Translations under genes and position numbers: made by a program
Shown: positions 29,202-37,854 of the stretch, piece by piece
How positions within the stretch are numbered: the first letter of the stretch is position 1
How the letters are laid out: each line of letters starts with the position of its first letter
Notes under the pieces: model-generated
What the model was told of the DNA's origin: nothing
The model's input: the letters and a program-made list of their open reading frames with translations, nothing else
Database searches by the model: none
NCBI RefSeq assembly: GCF_018617485.1
Contig: NZ_JACSKH010000001.1
Coordinates: 1,612,001-1,676,000 of the forward strand
DNA: 64,000 nt
From: Exiguobacterium sp. s124
Lineage (GTDB): Bacteria; Bacillota; Bacilli; Exiguobacteriales; Exiguobacteriaceae
Direction: 5' to 3'

Positions 29202-29219
29202 GCGAAGGGGTTTTCTTTT
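29187..29219 (+). terminator. Terminator after the yugN-like gene
   Basis: ACCCCTT/AAGGGGTT stem overlapping the last codons, followed by TTTTCTTTTT. Confidence 0.75.
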
Positions 29220-29224
29220 TGTCA

Positions 29225-29272
29225 TAAATAAAGCCCATAGAAGCACACTGCTTCTATGGGCTTTATTTTTAG
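29225..29272. terminator. Bidirectional terminator between convergent genes
   Basis: AATAAAGCCCATAGAAGCA pairs with TGCTTCTATGGGCTTTATT, flanked by A and T runs on the two sides. It serves the yugN-like gene on plus and the 91-codon gene on minus, whose stop codon lies in its edge. Confidence 0.92.
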
Positions 29273-29544
29273 TTGGTTGCAATGATTGTCAACGTCACAT
29301 CGACCTGACCGAGCAATAAGTCGAATTGGTCTCGAACATAGCGATACAATCGCTCTGCCTCGACGAGTGGTAATGAGGCAACGATTTGATAATCATAATG
29401 GTCTTTTGATCGAGACACGACCTTCACTTCTTTCAAGCCGAACTCAATGGCGCTACATGCGATCAAATCTTCAATCGCCCGTTCCGCGATCGTCACGTCT
29501 CCGTATGAATAGTCATTCCCAATCACAGCCATCGTATCGTTCAA
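29269..29544 (-). CDS. Small conserved-looking protein after sco, function unknown
   Basis: 91 residues from a TTG at 29544, eight bases after AAAAGGAG and five bases after the sco stop. No membrane segment or signal peptide. The composition is that of a small mixed alpha/beta protein with two likely repeats of hydrophobic strands (EVKVVSRS, DYQIVASLPL, VDVTLTIIATN). I do not recognise the family. It ends the ctaG-ctaM-sco transcript, so a role linked to oxidase assembly or its regulation is possible but unproven. Confidence 0.7.
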   Translation of the reverse strand: MNDTMAVIGNDYSYGDVTIAERAIEDLIACSAIEFGLKEVKVVSRSKDHYDYQIVASLPLVEAERLYRYVRDQFDLLLGQVDVTLTIIATN

Positions 29545-29549
29545 TGTGA

Positions 29550-30164
29550 TCACTCCTTTTCATTCGCGAGCACTTTCACGTCCTCCATGATAGATTCGAT
29601 ATCGACCGGTTCATCCCCTGCCGTTGCCATCTGAGCGACAGCGCGAACATCATGATGACGGTCGATGACGTACATTGTCGTCGCATGTGTCACTAACCCG
29701 CTATTCGCCTTCGAATAATAAAATTGAAGCTGACGAGTGATTCGGTCGATATCGACTTGATCTCCCGTTAACATCTTCCAACCTTCAGGCTCCGCCTGGA
29801 ACGCTTCCCCATAGTTTTTCAGTACGGGTACCGTGTCCACTTCCGGGTCGACGGTGATCGCAACGAGTTCTACATCCGAACCGTATAAATCCTCTGCCTT
29901 CAACTCTTTCTCCAACTTCATGAAATCACGTAACGTGAGCGGGCAAATATCTGGACAATTCGTATAGAAGAACGTGACAATTTTCACTTTTCCATTATCA
30001 GAATTGTACGTCTCTTCATTTAAAGCGTTCGTCAATGTGAACGGGGTCGGCTCTTGGATGACGGGCAAGTCGTCTTTATTGAAGAAAATAAAATAAACAG
30101 CCACTCCGATGACAACGAGCGTCAGGACGGTCAGACCGACCGTCATATAGCTATTCCGTTTCAT
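29550..30164 (-). CDS. SCO1/SenC family copper chaperone for cytochrome oxidase
   Basis: 204 residues. N-terminal membrane anchor (about 8-27), then a thioredoxin-fold domain facing outside. The copper-binding CxxxC motif is in FFYTNCPDICPLT and the distant histidine in THATTMYVI. Sco proteins insert copper into the CuA site of subunit II, here CtaC. Equivalent to B. subtilis ScoA/YpmQ, but placed directly in the cta region. It lies 21 bp after ctaM. Confidence 0.92.
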   Translation of the reverse strand: MKRNSYMTVGLTVLTLVVIGVAVYFIFFNKDDLPVIQEPTPFTLTNALNEETYNSDNGKVKIVTFFYTNCPDICPLTLRDFMKLEKELKAEDLYGSDVELVAITVDPEVDTVPVLKNYGEAFQAEPEGWKMLTGDQVDIDRITRQLQFYYSKANSGLVTHATTMYVIDRHHDVRAVAQMATAGDEPVDIESIMEDVKVLANEKE

Positions 30165-30185
30165 ACAGCTCTCCCTCTCTATGGA

Positions 30186-30647
30186 TCATCCTCCGATTAT
30201 TGCGCGGAATACGTTCGTCGTTTCACCAGGGTCATATGCCACATAGAGAAGAATATAGACGGTCACACCTGTAATGGCCGTGAAGAACCAGACGACCGAT
30301 GCTTTCGGTCCGATTTTACGGTGCTTCTCAATCTTGTTTTTATAACCGAGATAAAGAGTGATCAACCCGAGGACACCACCCGTAGTCGCGAGTAGGATAT
30401 GGAAAATCATAAAACCAAGATAGAACGGTTTTACAGAATCCGGTCCTCCGAATGCTGTGTTTCCGACAAAAATGGTACGTGAGACGTAAAGGATGAAGAA
30501 TGTCGTCGCTGCAATCGCGGCCGCTGTCATCACTTTCTTATGTTTCTCGATGTTGCTGCGGTCTTTTGCGATAATCACCCATCCGATGGCGACCAGAATC
30601 GCACTGATGACGATAAATGACACACTAATTAAGGCAAGATAGTTCAT
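30186..30647 (-). CDS. ctaM: CtaM / DUF420 membrane protein, oxidase assembly
   Basis: 153 residues from the ATG at 30647 (a TTG precedes it). Four to five membrane helices, DUF420 family (YozB in B. subtilis). Conserved histidines are in SNIEKHKKVM, IFHILLA and KIEKHRKIG. The Staphylococcus aureus homologue CtaM is required for a functional heme-A oxidase. It is sandwiched between ctaG and sco, which supports a role in maturing the caa3 oxidase. Confidence 0.87.
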   Translation of the reverse strand: MNYLALISVSFIVISAILVAIGWVIIAKDRSNIEKHKKVMTAAAIAATTFFILYVSRTIFVGNTAFGGPDSVKPFYLGFMIFHILLATTGGVLGLITLYLGYKNKIEKHRKIGPKASVVWFFTAITGVTVYILLYVAYDPGETTNVFRAIIGG

Positions 30648-30671
30648 CAATGTTTCCCCTTTTTGTTCTGT

Positions 30672-31595
30672 TTAATTTTTCTCATTCGTTTCTTGCGGAG
30701 TGAATGACATACCCTCATCTAACGCAAGAGACTTTGTACGGCGAACCCAACCGAAGAACGTCCATCCGAAGAAAAAGCCATAGACGATTTCTTGACCGAG
30801 TTTCATCAAGACCCCACCGAATCGTTGATCTTCGAGCGCACTGTTCGTCGCTCCCATGAGCGCCTCTAAATTAATACCTGACACGTCACCATTCGGTAGA
30901 CAGTATCCAAGTACCCTAGCGAACGTCTCCGGGTCCGTATACGCGTTATAGAGCGTCGTTTGACTGAAGATGATCAGCGCACAGGCTGGCGTCAACAAGA
31001 CTCCGTTGGCGATAATGTATACCATTCGTTTCAAGTCGGACATGCCTTCCTCCTCGTCTGTGACGAGCGGAACGATGACCGGGTACCACATCGTCAAACT
31101 AAAGACGACCAACGCCCCATGGAAGATGCGGTGTACGCCATAGTTCGTCAAGACATAGTCAAATACGACCGGCATGTGATAAATCGAGAACAATGCGTTA
31201 AATAAAATGAGCGCAATGAGTGGCTTTGTTAAAAACTTGAACGTCGGTCCGATGAATTTGAAGCTAAGTACTTTTTCAAACACCCAGTACGGTAGACCGT
31301 ACACGACGAGTGCTGGTGCCAAAATGTAGACGAGAACCATCTGGAACATGTGCACCGATAAGATGATGTGTGCCAACACATCGATCGGACTTCCGAAACC
31401 AATATAATACAAGACAATCGCAAACAACATACTAAACTTTTGTAATAACGTGGTCGAGGCATATCCTCGCTTCGCCATTCTCTCAGTCACGACGGCGTAT
31501 AACACATAAATCCCGACCATGAGCAATCCGAACAGCGGACTCCATAACGTGAGCCAATCAAATTGATTGAGCAGCTCCGACGTATTCCAGAGCAT
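30672..31595 (-). CDS. ctaG: CtaG, caa3 oxidase assembly factor
   Basis: 307 residues with about seven membrane helices (caa3_CtaG family). Conserved residues include histidines in LAHIILSVHMFQMV, IYHMPVVFDYV and VHRIFHGALV. It is needed for assembly of the CuB centre or otherwise for caa3 activity in Bacillus. AAAAGGGGTG precedes the ATG. A terminator separates it from ctaF, so it may have its own promoter (TTTACT, 18 bp, TAATCT upstream). Confidence 0.92.
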   Translation of the reverse strand: MLWNTSELLNQFDWLTLWSPLFGLLMVGIYVLYAVVTERMAKRGYASTTLLQKFSMLFAIVLYYIGFGSPIDVLAHIILSVHMFQMVLVYILAPALVVYGLPYWVFEKVLSFKFIGPTFKFLTKPLIALILFNALFSIYHMPVVFDYVLTNYGVHRIFHGALVVFSLTMWYPVIVPLVTDEEEGMSDLKRMVYIIANGVLLTPACALIIFSQTTLYNAYTDPETFARVLGYCLPNGDVSGINLEALMGATNSALEDQRFGGVLMKLGQEIVYGFFFGWTFFGWVRRTKSLALDEGMSFTPQETNEKN

Positions 31596-31675
31596 CCGTT
31601 CACCCCTTTTCTTTCTCTCCCTAACCTTTGAAACCGTTCACTTCAAGATTACTATTCATTCATTTTTGAAGTAAA

Positions 31676-31720
31676 GGAAAAAGGACCGAATCATCCGTGT
31701 TTCCACAGATGTTCAATCCT
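31676..31720 (-). terminator. Terminator between ctaF and ctaG
   Basis: Minus strand: a long stem with several G-U pairs (GGATTGAACATCTGTG with CACGGATGATTCGGTCC, loop GAAA) followed by TTTTTCC. It ends the ctaC-D-E-F transcript. Confidence 0.78.
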
Positions 31721-31729
31721 TTGTCACAA

Positions 31730-32059
31730 TTACCAAATGAGTAAGCGTAGTGCAGCGACCGTGATGATGGCGACAAAGATGCCTAACCACATCATGCCGA
31801 CGATCCATGTGTTCCCACGGTTATTCATATGCATGAAAATATACAACTGTAGGAAGACTTGAATGACCGCCAAGATGATTAAGAAACCACCTGCTGCCCA
31901 AACTGGCATGAGTTCCGCATAGACGGCACCGAATGCCACGAACGTGAGTAAAATCATCATCGCAAAGCTGATCAATTGAAGCTGATACTCGCGTTTCGAT
32001 TCTGCTTTTACTTCAAGCTCTAATTGTTTGTGTGATTCGTTCATTGCTCGTTTTTCCAT
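31730..32059 (-). CDS. ctaF: Cytochrome c oxidase subunit IV (CtaF)
   Basis: 109 residues with three membrane helices (about 31-50, 54-78, 85-107). Polar N-terminus, then the COX4_pro-type core FLQLYIFMHMNNRGNTW. Structural subunit of the caa3 oxidase. It starts one base after the ctaE stop (TAATATG); an ATG five codons later is possible but lacks a ribosome site. Order ctaC-D-E-F as in Bacillus. Confidence 0.93.
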   Translation of the reverse strand: MEKRAMNESHKQLELEVKAESKREYQLQLISFAMMILLTFVAFGAVYAELMPVWAAGGFLIILAVIQVFLQLYIFMHMNNRGNTWIVGMMWLGIFVAIITVAALRLLIW

Positions 32060-32060
32060 A

Positions 32061-32687
32061 TTAGTTCACCATCCCTAAGAGGTAGACGATTGAGAAGATG
32101 AAGACCCAAACAACATCGATGAAATGCCAGTACAGACTTGATACATAAAACTTCGGTGCGTTGTACACATCGATTGGACGGTTCCAGTTACGAATCAAGA
32201 GTGTCGTGATCCAAAGGAGACCGAACGTGACGTGCGCTCCGTGGAAGCCGACTAGCGTGTAGAAGGCTGAACCGAATGCGCTCGACGTGAACGTATGACC
32301 GATGTGGTAGTAGTGAATGAACTCGTAAATCTCAGCACCAAGGAATCCAGCGCCTAGAAGGAGCGTCACAATCAACCAAAGCTTCATCCGCCCTGGATTG
32401 TTTGCTTTCATGTTCATCATCGCAAGGACACTTGTCAGTGAACTTGTGAGGAGGAGCATCGTCATGATGAAGACGAGCTCCATTTCAAAAATGTTATACG
32501 AGCGTAACTCCTCTGGCGCACCAGAGTTCAAGAGACCAACGTACGTTCCAAAGAGCGAGGCGAAGAGGACTGTCTCTCCACCAAGGAAGAACCAGAAGGC
32601 CACATATTTATTTTTCCCTTCCAGCGTTGCTTTCTCTGGATTGGCCGGGATACCGGTCACTGGGTGTTTTTCTACTGCATGTGCCAT
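32061..32687 (-). CDS. ctaE: Cytochrome c oxidase subunit III (CtaE)
   Basis: 208 residues, five membrane helices. Subunit III signatures: FWFFLGGETVLFASLF, HYYHIGHTFTSSAFGSAFY, LVGFHGAHVTFGLLW and WHFIDVVWVFIF. It stabilises the oxidase and supports proton uptake. AAAGGAG precedes the ATG; the ctaD stop is directly adjacent. Confidence 0.97.
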   Translation of the reverse strand: MAHAVEKHPVTGIPANPEKATLEGKNKYVAFWFFLGGETVLFASLFGTYVGLLNSGAPEELRSYNIFEMELVFIMTMLLLTSSLTSVLAMMNMKANNPGRMKLWLIVTLLLGAGFLGAEIYEFIHYYHIGHTFTSSAFGSAFYTLVGFHGAHVTFGLLWITTLLIRNWNRPIDVYNAPKFYVSSLYWHFIDVVWVFIFSIVYLLGMVN

Positions 32688-34574
32688 TTATTGTTCTCCT
32701 TTCTCACGAATCGCTTTCAAGTCTGCTTCGACTTGTGACTTCGGAATGTAGTAGCCGTGATCATCAATCCAAGAACGTAGGAACATCGAGACGAACGTCA
32801 TCGCTAATCCAAACCCGATCAATGACCAACCGACCACTGCGTTATCTAAGTGGAAGATTGCTCCAAGTCCTGCAATAAAGAGACCGAGTGACATGAAGAA
32901 CGGAATGAGCGAGTTGTTCGGCATATGAATGTCCGATACTTCTTCAGCGACTGACACGCGTTTGTTGCCAGCCATTTTCTCGAGCCAGAACGTATCAAGT
33001 CCTTTGACGAGCGGTGTTTGTGCAAAGTTGTACTCCGGAGTCGGAACAGGAAGTGTCCACTCAAGCGTACGTCCGTCTCCCCAATGGTCTGGTTTGACGC
33101 GTTCTTTCGACAAGAAGGCTTTTACGACAGCGACGAGCAAGACGATCGTTGACACACCCATGAAGAATGCTCCAGCTGTTGAGAGCATGTTGAGTGTATC
33201 CCAACCTTGACCACCGAGGTATGTGAAGACTCGACGTGGCATACCGAACAATCCGAGGAAGTGTTGCGGGAAGAACGTCAAGTGGAACCCGATAAAGAAC
33301 AACCAGAACTGCCAGTATCCAAGCTTTTCAGAAAGGGCTTTTCCGAACATGAGCGGGAACCAGTAGTAAAGTCCTGCGAAGAGACCGTATACAACCCCAC
33401 CTACGATTACGTAGTGGAAGTGAGCGACAACGAAGTAGCTGTCGTGGTACTGATAGTCAGCCGGTGCGACGGAGAGCATAACCCCTGTCATCCCACCTAC
33501 GAGGAATGAAGGAATGAACGCGACTGAGTAAAGCATCGCGACGTTAAATTTAATTTGACCGCCCCATAGTGTGAAGAGCCAGTTAAAGATTTTAACACCG
33601 GTTGGTACGGCGATTGCCATCGTTGCAACAGCGAAGATTGAGTTCGCTACTGGACCAAGACCGACTGTGAACATGTGGTGAACCCAAACCATGAATCCAA
33701 GGAAACCGATAAGCATTGTTGCGAAGACCATCGTCGTGTAACCGAAGAGACGTTTACGCGCAAATGTCGGAATGATTTCCGAGAAAATACCGAATGCCGG
33801 TAAGATCAAGATGTATACTTCCGGGTGACCGAAGATCCAGAAAAGGTGTTCCCAGATGACAACGTTCCCGCCAAGTGCCGGGTCAAAATAAGCAGCTCCG
33901 AAGAGTCGCTCGAACATCAACATGAACAATCCGACCGTAAGTGGTGGGAATGCGAAGACGATCAATGCCGATGCAACGAAAGTCGTCCATGTGAAGAGCG
34001 GCATGCGCATGAGTTTCATACCTGGCGCACGCATGTTCAAGATGGTGACGAGGAAGTTAATCCCGGCCATCAAAGAACCGAAACCTGAAATCTGAAGACC
34101 GAGGGCGTAGAAGTCTACCCCTGTCGCTTCCGGTTGTGTTGAAAGTGGTGCGTAAGCCGTCCACCCTGCGTTCGGTGCTGCTCCGAAGAACCAGCTCAAG
34201 TTAAGCATGACTCCACCGAAGAAGAACAACCAAAAACCTAATGAGTTAATGAATGGGAACGCAACGTCGCGTGCCCCGATTTGAAGCGGTACGACAGCGT
34301 TCATGAAACCGAATAGCATCGGCATCGCCGCTAGGAAGATCATCGTCGTCCCGTGCATCGTAATCAATTGGTTAAATGTCTCACCGCTGACGAAATCGTT
34401 CATTGGTTTAACAAGTTGCCAACGAATCAGTAATGCTTCAATTCCACCGAGAAGGAGGAAGAAGATTCCTGAGAACAAATACAAAATACCGATTTTTTTG
34501 TGGTCAACCGTCGTAATCCAATCCATGATGCCATTGTATTTACGCGATTGCTGCATTGCAGTGGTCTGTGCCAC
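32688..34574 (-). CDS. ctaD: Cytochrome c oxidase subunit I (CtaD)
   Basis: 628 residues, heme-copper oxidase. Twelve core helices plus C-terminal extra helices. Heme and CuB ligands are visible: ITMHGTTMIFLAAMP (heme a His), WIFGHPEVYILILPAFG (CuB His with cross-linked Tyr), WVHHMFTVGLG (CuB His pair) and VAHFHYVIVGG (heme a3/heme a His pair). The GHPEVY motif marks the type A1 family with a proton-pumping core. Start GTG at 34574, after AAAAGGGGG. Reduces O2 in the membrane using electrons from the CtaC cytochrome c domain. Confidence 0.98.
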   Translation of the reverse strand: MAQTTAMQQSRKYNGIMDWITTVDHKKIGILYLFSGIFFLLLGGIEALLIRWQLVKPMNDFVSGETFNQLITMHGTTMIFLAAMPMLFGFMNAVVPLQIGARDVAFPFINSLGFWLFFFGGVMLNLSWFFGAAPNAGWTAYAPLSTQPEATGVDFYALGLQISGFGSLMAGINFLVTILNMRAPGMKLMRMPLFTWTTFVASALIVFAFPPLTVGLFMLMFERLFGAAYFDPALGGNVVIWEHLFWIFGHPEVYILILPAFGIFSEIIPTFARKRLFGYTTMVFATMLIGFLGFMVWVHHMFTVGLGPVANSIFAVATMAIAVPTGVKIFNWLFTLWGGQIKFNVAMLYSVAFIPSFLVGGMTGVMLSVAPADYQYHDSYFVVAHFHYVIVGGVVYGLFAGLYYWFPLMFGKALSEKLGYWQFWLFFIGFHLTFFPQHFLGLFGMPRRVFTYLGGQGWDTLNMLSTAGAFFMGVSTIVLLVAVVKAFLSKERVKPDHWGDGRTLEWTLPVPTPEYNFAQTPLVKGLDTFWLEKMAGNKRVSVAEEVSDIHMPNNSLIPFFMSLGLFIAGLGAIFHLDNAVVGWSLIGFGLAMTFVSMFLRSWIDDHGYYIPKSQVEADLKAIREKGEQ

Positions 34575-34594
34575 GTGAAATCCCCCTTTTCCCG

Positions 34595-35611
34595 TTAGTC
34601 AATCTTCTGCTCATACAAGAAGTCAACGAGTGCGTCTAATTCTTCGTTGCTGATTTGACCTTCATTGAAACCTGGCATGAGAGCCCCTTGTTTCTTCTTC
34701 TGCGGGTCACGAATCCACTCTTTCAAGTTGTCCTCGTTATTTTCGAGGTAACCTGCGAGCCATTCGCGATCGCCGAAGTTCGTTAAACTTGGTGCAACTT
34801 TACCGCCGCCGTGACAGCTCAAGCAGCTTTCGACATACACTGCTTCACCTGTCGTCAAGTTCGTGTTGTCTGCGACAAGTTTCTCACCGTTCTCGTCTTG
34901 CTTGGCTTTCATGTCAGCGAGCCATTGATCATATTCTTCTTGCTCGAGCGCGATGACTTTAAAGTCCATAAGGGCATGTGACGGACCGCAAAGCTCTGCA
35001 CATTTCCCGTAGTAAGTACCTGGTTCATTTGCATGTAACCACATTTCGTTATCAAGTCCTGGGTTCGTATCTGTTTTACCAGATAAAGCCGGTACCCAGA
35101 ATGAGTGAATGACATCTTTTGACGTCAAGTTGATGCCGACTCGTTTTCCAACTGGAATGACGAGCTCTTGCGCTGTCACAACACCTGCTTCTGGATATTC
35201 AAATTCCCACCAGTACAAGTTTGCTGTAACGTTGATTTCTTCTTCTTTTTTCGCTTCTTTCGCTTTCGCGAGTTCGACAGTCGTCGTGATTGTCGGCACA
35301 GCGAGAATGATGAGAAGGATAATCGGAACGACTGTCCAAATCATCTCAAGTGTACTGCTACCTTCAACTTGCTTCGGAATCGATTCATCTTTCCGACGGA
35401 ACTTCATGAGCACGTACACGTAAATGACCGATACGATGATGAGTACGAAGAGCATGATCGCCAAACTGATGAGAATGATACGGAGCTGAAGCTCAGCCCC
35501 TTCTCCCATCGGCTTCAATGCAGACAATCCCTCTTGACCGCAACCTGACAACAGGACTGCGAACATCATCATCGGGACGATGCCAAACAGAAGCTTCTTA
35601 AATGATTTCAC
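34595..35611 (-). CDS. ctaC: caa3 oxidase subunit II with cytochrome c domain (CtaC)
   Basis: 338 residues from a GTG at 35611, preferred to a GTG four codons earlier because AAAGTGGGG is then six bases upstream. Lipoprotein signal with lipobox VLLSGCG, two membrane helices, CuA domain (HSFWVPALSGKTD, CAELCGPSHALMDFKV) and a C-terminal cytochrome c domain with heme site CLSCHGGG and a distal Met (GALMPGFNEG). It takes electrons into CuA; the fused cytochrome c is why the enzyme is caa3. Lipidation would depend on lspA at 1177. Confidence 0.96.
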   Translation of the reverse strand: MKSFKKLLFGIVPMMMFAVLLSGCGQEGLSALKPMGEGAELQLRIILISLAIMLFVLIIVSVIYVYVLMKFRRKDESIPKQVEGSSTLEMIWTVVPIILLIILAVPTITTTVELAKAKEAKKEEEINVTANLYWWEFEYPEAGVVTAQELVIPVGKRVGINLTSKDVIHSFWVPALSGKTDTNPGLDNEMWLHANEPGTYYGKCAELCGPSHALMDFKVIALEQEEYDQWLADMKAKQDENGEKLVADNTNLTTGEAVYVESCLSCHGGGKVAPSLTNFGDREWLAGYLENNEDNLKEWIRDPQKKKQGALMPGFNEGQISNEELDALVDFLYEQKID

Positions 35612-35672
35612 AACAATCCCCACTTTCTCCCAAAATGATGTGTAATGGTTTTCTATATAGTGAGTGCAATCA

Positions 35673-36593
35673 TCAAAGTGCTGTCAAAATCAGCGCGATA
35701 ATCCACACGACTAAATAAATTAATGAATAAAAGAACATTTTGTTTGCCCACTTAATTTCATCCTCGGCATTGAATCCTTTCAATCCGAGATACAACCAGT
35801 AGCCCCCTAAACCGGCTGCGACTGTCAAGTAAACAAGACCGTAATGCATAAATAAGAGCGATGCCGGAATCAGCGTCGCAATCCACCAGATGATTTGCCG
35901 TTTTGTGATGGCAAATCCGTTCACGACCGGAAGCATCGGAATGCCTGCCGTTCGGTACTCTTCCGTACGTCGCATAGCGAGCGCCAAAAAGTGTGGTGGT
36001 TGCCATAAGAACATGACAAGGAACATGAGCCACGCATCGATATGAAGTGCCGGATCAAGTGCTGCCCAACCGATGAGCGGTGGAACGGCTCCCGAAATAC
36101 TACCGACGACTGTATTGAGCGTACTCGTACGTTTCAGCCACATCGTATAAATCACGACATAAAAAAATGCCCCGATTAAACCGAATACTGCGGCGACGTA
36201 CGATACAAGGAGCAATAAAAGTGTTCCTAATGCAAGTTGTGTCAATCCGAGGAGTAAAATCTTCTCCCCTGAAATCTTGCCGGTTACACTCGGTCGATTG
36301 TCCGTACGATCCATTAAGTAATCGATATCTCGGTCCACAAAGTTGTTTAGGTAACAACTCCCCGAAATCACGAGTGCGCTTCCTAACATCGTTAATAAGA
36401 GCTGTGGCCAAACTTCAAACAAGTAAAGGACTGGCGTATCGCTCTGATACGTCGCTGCCACGAAGAATCCCGCAAATACCAACAGTAAGTTGGCGCGAAC
36501 GATTCCCATTTTCGCTAAGGCGACGTAATCTCGGAATGACGTTGACTCTGTATATTCTACATCTACGGTCATTCCTGGGTTGACTTTTGTCAT
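35673..36593 (-). CDS. ctaB: Protoheme IX farnesyltransferase (heme O synthase)
   Basis: 306 residues, UbiA-type prenyltransferase with about nine helices. The aspartate-rich motifs are [19 protein letters not shown] and the second motif region near the KRRQI-type loop ([10 protein letters not shown]). It adds farnesyl to heme b to give heme O, which CtaA oxidises to heme A for CtaD. ATG follows GGGGGG. First gene of the minus-strand cta transcript, divergent from ctaA. Confidence 0.96.
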   Translation of the reverse strand: MTKVNPGMTVDVEYTESTSFRDYVALAKMGIVRANLLLVFAGFFVAATYQSDTPVLYLFEVWPQLLLTMLGSALVISGSCYLNNFVDRDIDYLMDRTDNRPSVTGKISGEKILLLGLTQLALGTLLLLLVSYVAAVFGLIGAFFYVVIYTMWLKRTSTLNTVVGSISGAVPPLIGWAALDPALHIDAWLMFLVMFLWQPPHFLALAMRRTEEYRTAGIPMLPVVNGFAITKRQIIWWIATLIPASLLFMHYGLVYLTVAAGLGGYWLYLGLKGFNAEDEIKWANKMFFYSLIYLVVWIIALILTAL

Positions 36594-36716
36594 ACTGACC
36601 CCCCCACATAATCACGAAATCCTCGCATTCTCTTCACAGAAAAAACACAATATGAACAAAATACACTTAACTCTCTACAAAGATACCATATTTTTTTATA
36701 AAATACGCCCTTTATG

Positions 36717-36745
36717 CTTGTAAAATAGCGAGTTTTTTGTGTCAA
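36717..36745 (-). promoter_or_regulatory. Likely ctaB promoter
   Basis: Minus strand TTGACA (36740-36745), 17 bp, TACAAG (36717-36722). The -35 is consensus; the -10 is moderate, which suits a regulated promoter. Confidence 0.6.
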
Positions 36746-36747
36746 TA

Positions 36748-36765
36748 GTGTGATATTTGTCACAC
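36748..36765. promoter_or_regulatory. GTGTGA-N6-TCACAC palindrome at the ctaB promoter
   Basis: Perfect six-base arms around a six-base spacer, centred 14 bp upstream of the ctaB -35. It fits the TGTGA-N6-TCACA pattern used by Fnr/CRP-type regulators and is also close to the Rex consensus, so redox or oxygen control is likely; the protein cannot be told from sequence alone. Confidence 0.6.
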
Positions 36766-36798
36766 CTTATGTGCCTTACTAATATTAGAATAACGTTT

Positions 36799-36814
36799 TT
36801 GATAACGATTGCAA
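36799..36814. promoter_or_regulatory. cre-like site (CcpA) before ctaA
   Basis: TTGATAACGATTGCAA differs from the cre consensus WTGNNARCGNWWWCAW at one position. It lies about 10 bp upstream of the ctaA -35 region and could give glucose repression of heme A synthesis. Confidence 0.5.
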
Positions 36815-36926
36815 GCTTTTCCATTTCGTTTTTCGAACGGAAAGCCGTATAATAAGTATGGCGAAAAAAATATAAATAAACAAGGTACATTTTTAACGGA
36901 TTTTGATTAGAAGCAGGTGGTATTGC

Positions 36927-37832
36927 ATGCATAAAAAACTCGCGTTTTTCTCAGGGTTTGTCACCCTTGGGATGATGCTTGTCCTCATCATGGGTGGAAC
37001 CGTGACGAAGACAGACTCAGGGGACGGTTGCGGAACAGATTGGCCGCTCTGTCACGGGAAATTGATTCCAACCAACCCGAGTGTTGAAACGATGATCGAA
37101 TACAGTCACCGTGTAGTATCCGGCTTTGAAGGTCTCCTCATCATCGCGCTTGCGATTTGGACGTTCATCGCCGTCAAGCATCGTGTCGATGTGAAAATCT
37201 TTGCGTTTCTCGCATTTATCTTTATGCTCATCCAATCAATCATTGGAGCAGGGGCAGTCATTTGGCAACAGTCGGATGCCATCTTAGCCCTTCATTTCGG
37301 AATTTCGCTCGTTTCGTTCGCATCACTACTCATTTTGACGATTCTTTTGTTTGAAGGTGACCGAGAACATAAAGTTGTGTCGAAACGTTTGAGAGCTCAT
37401 CTGTATGGACTTTCGATTTATACGATGATCGTCGTGTACACAGGAGCTTACGTCCGACACTTAGGAGCGACTTACGCTTGTGTCGGTTGGCCAATTTGTG
37501 ATCAAGAGGTATGGACGTTCGAATCTTATGTTCAAATGGGACATCGTGTGATGGCAGGACTACTCGTCTTGTACACGTTGTATGTTCTCTACCTCGCTCG
37601 AAAAGAGATGAACCAATTAATCGAACGCGGCATGATGGCGTCTCTCTTTTTCATTCTTCTTCAAGTCGGAACAGGTGCATGGATCGTACTCGGTGGGCAT
37701 GCCACATACGTACCACTTCTCCACGCATTCTTGATCACATGCTATTTCGGTATTTTGTCTTACTTGTCTTACCATGCATATCGATCGACCGGTCGACAAG
37801 ATAGCACACAATTGAAAGACATGAATGGTTAA
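36927..37832 (+). CDS. ctaA: Heme A synthase
   Basis: 301 residues from the ATG at 36927, preceded by AGGTGG. Eight membrane helices (COX15/CtaA type 1). Conserved heme-ligand histidines: MIEYSHRVVSGFEG, ILALHFGISLV, MGHRVMAGLLV and PLLHAFLI; the paired cysteines are in GCGTDWPLCHG and CVGWPICDQ. It oxidises heme O to heme A. Divergent from ctaB. A strong terminator follows. Confidence 0.96.
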   Translation: MHKKLAFFSGFVTLGMMLVLIMGGTVTKTDSGDGCGTDWPLCHGKLIPTNPSVETMIEYSHRVVSGFEGLLIIALAIWTFIAVKHRVDVKIFAFLAFIFMLIQSIIGAGAVIWQQSDAILALHFGISLVSFASLLILTILLFEGDREHKVVSKRLRAHLYGLSIYTMIVVYTGAYVRHLGATYACVGWPICDQEVWTFESYVQMGHRVMAGLLVLYTLYVLYLARKEMNQLIERGMMASLFFILLQVGTGAWIVLGGHATYVPLLHAFLITCYFGILSYLSYHAYRSTGRQDSTQLKDMNG

Positions 37833-37854
37833 GTAAAAAAGCGCCGTGAACTGA

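Larger units (their letters stand above)
36594..36926. promoter_or_regulatory. Divergent ctaB/ctaA control region
   Basis: 333 bp, very AT-rich, no gene. It holds a ctaB promoter (36717-36745, minus), a perfect GTGTGA-N6-TCACAC palindrome beside it, a cre-like site (36799-36814) and a ctaA -10 TATAAT (36848-36853, plus; its -35 is weak). B. subtilis ctaA/ctaB are regulated by ResD and carbon catabolite repression, so multiple inputs are expected here. Confidence 0.75.

Noticed and set aside
35654-35687. TTGACA ... TATATA upstream of ctaC as a promoter
   Set aside because: The spacer is 22 bp, too long for sigma-A; the TTGACA is part of the ctaB 3' coding end.
36696-36932. 78-codon reading frame on minus across the ctaA/ctaB gap
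   Set aside because: It covers both promoters and the regulatory palindrome, has an unnatural composition and no ribosome site.
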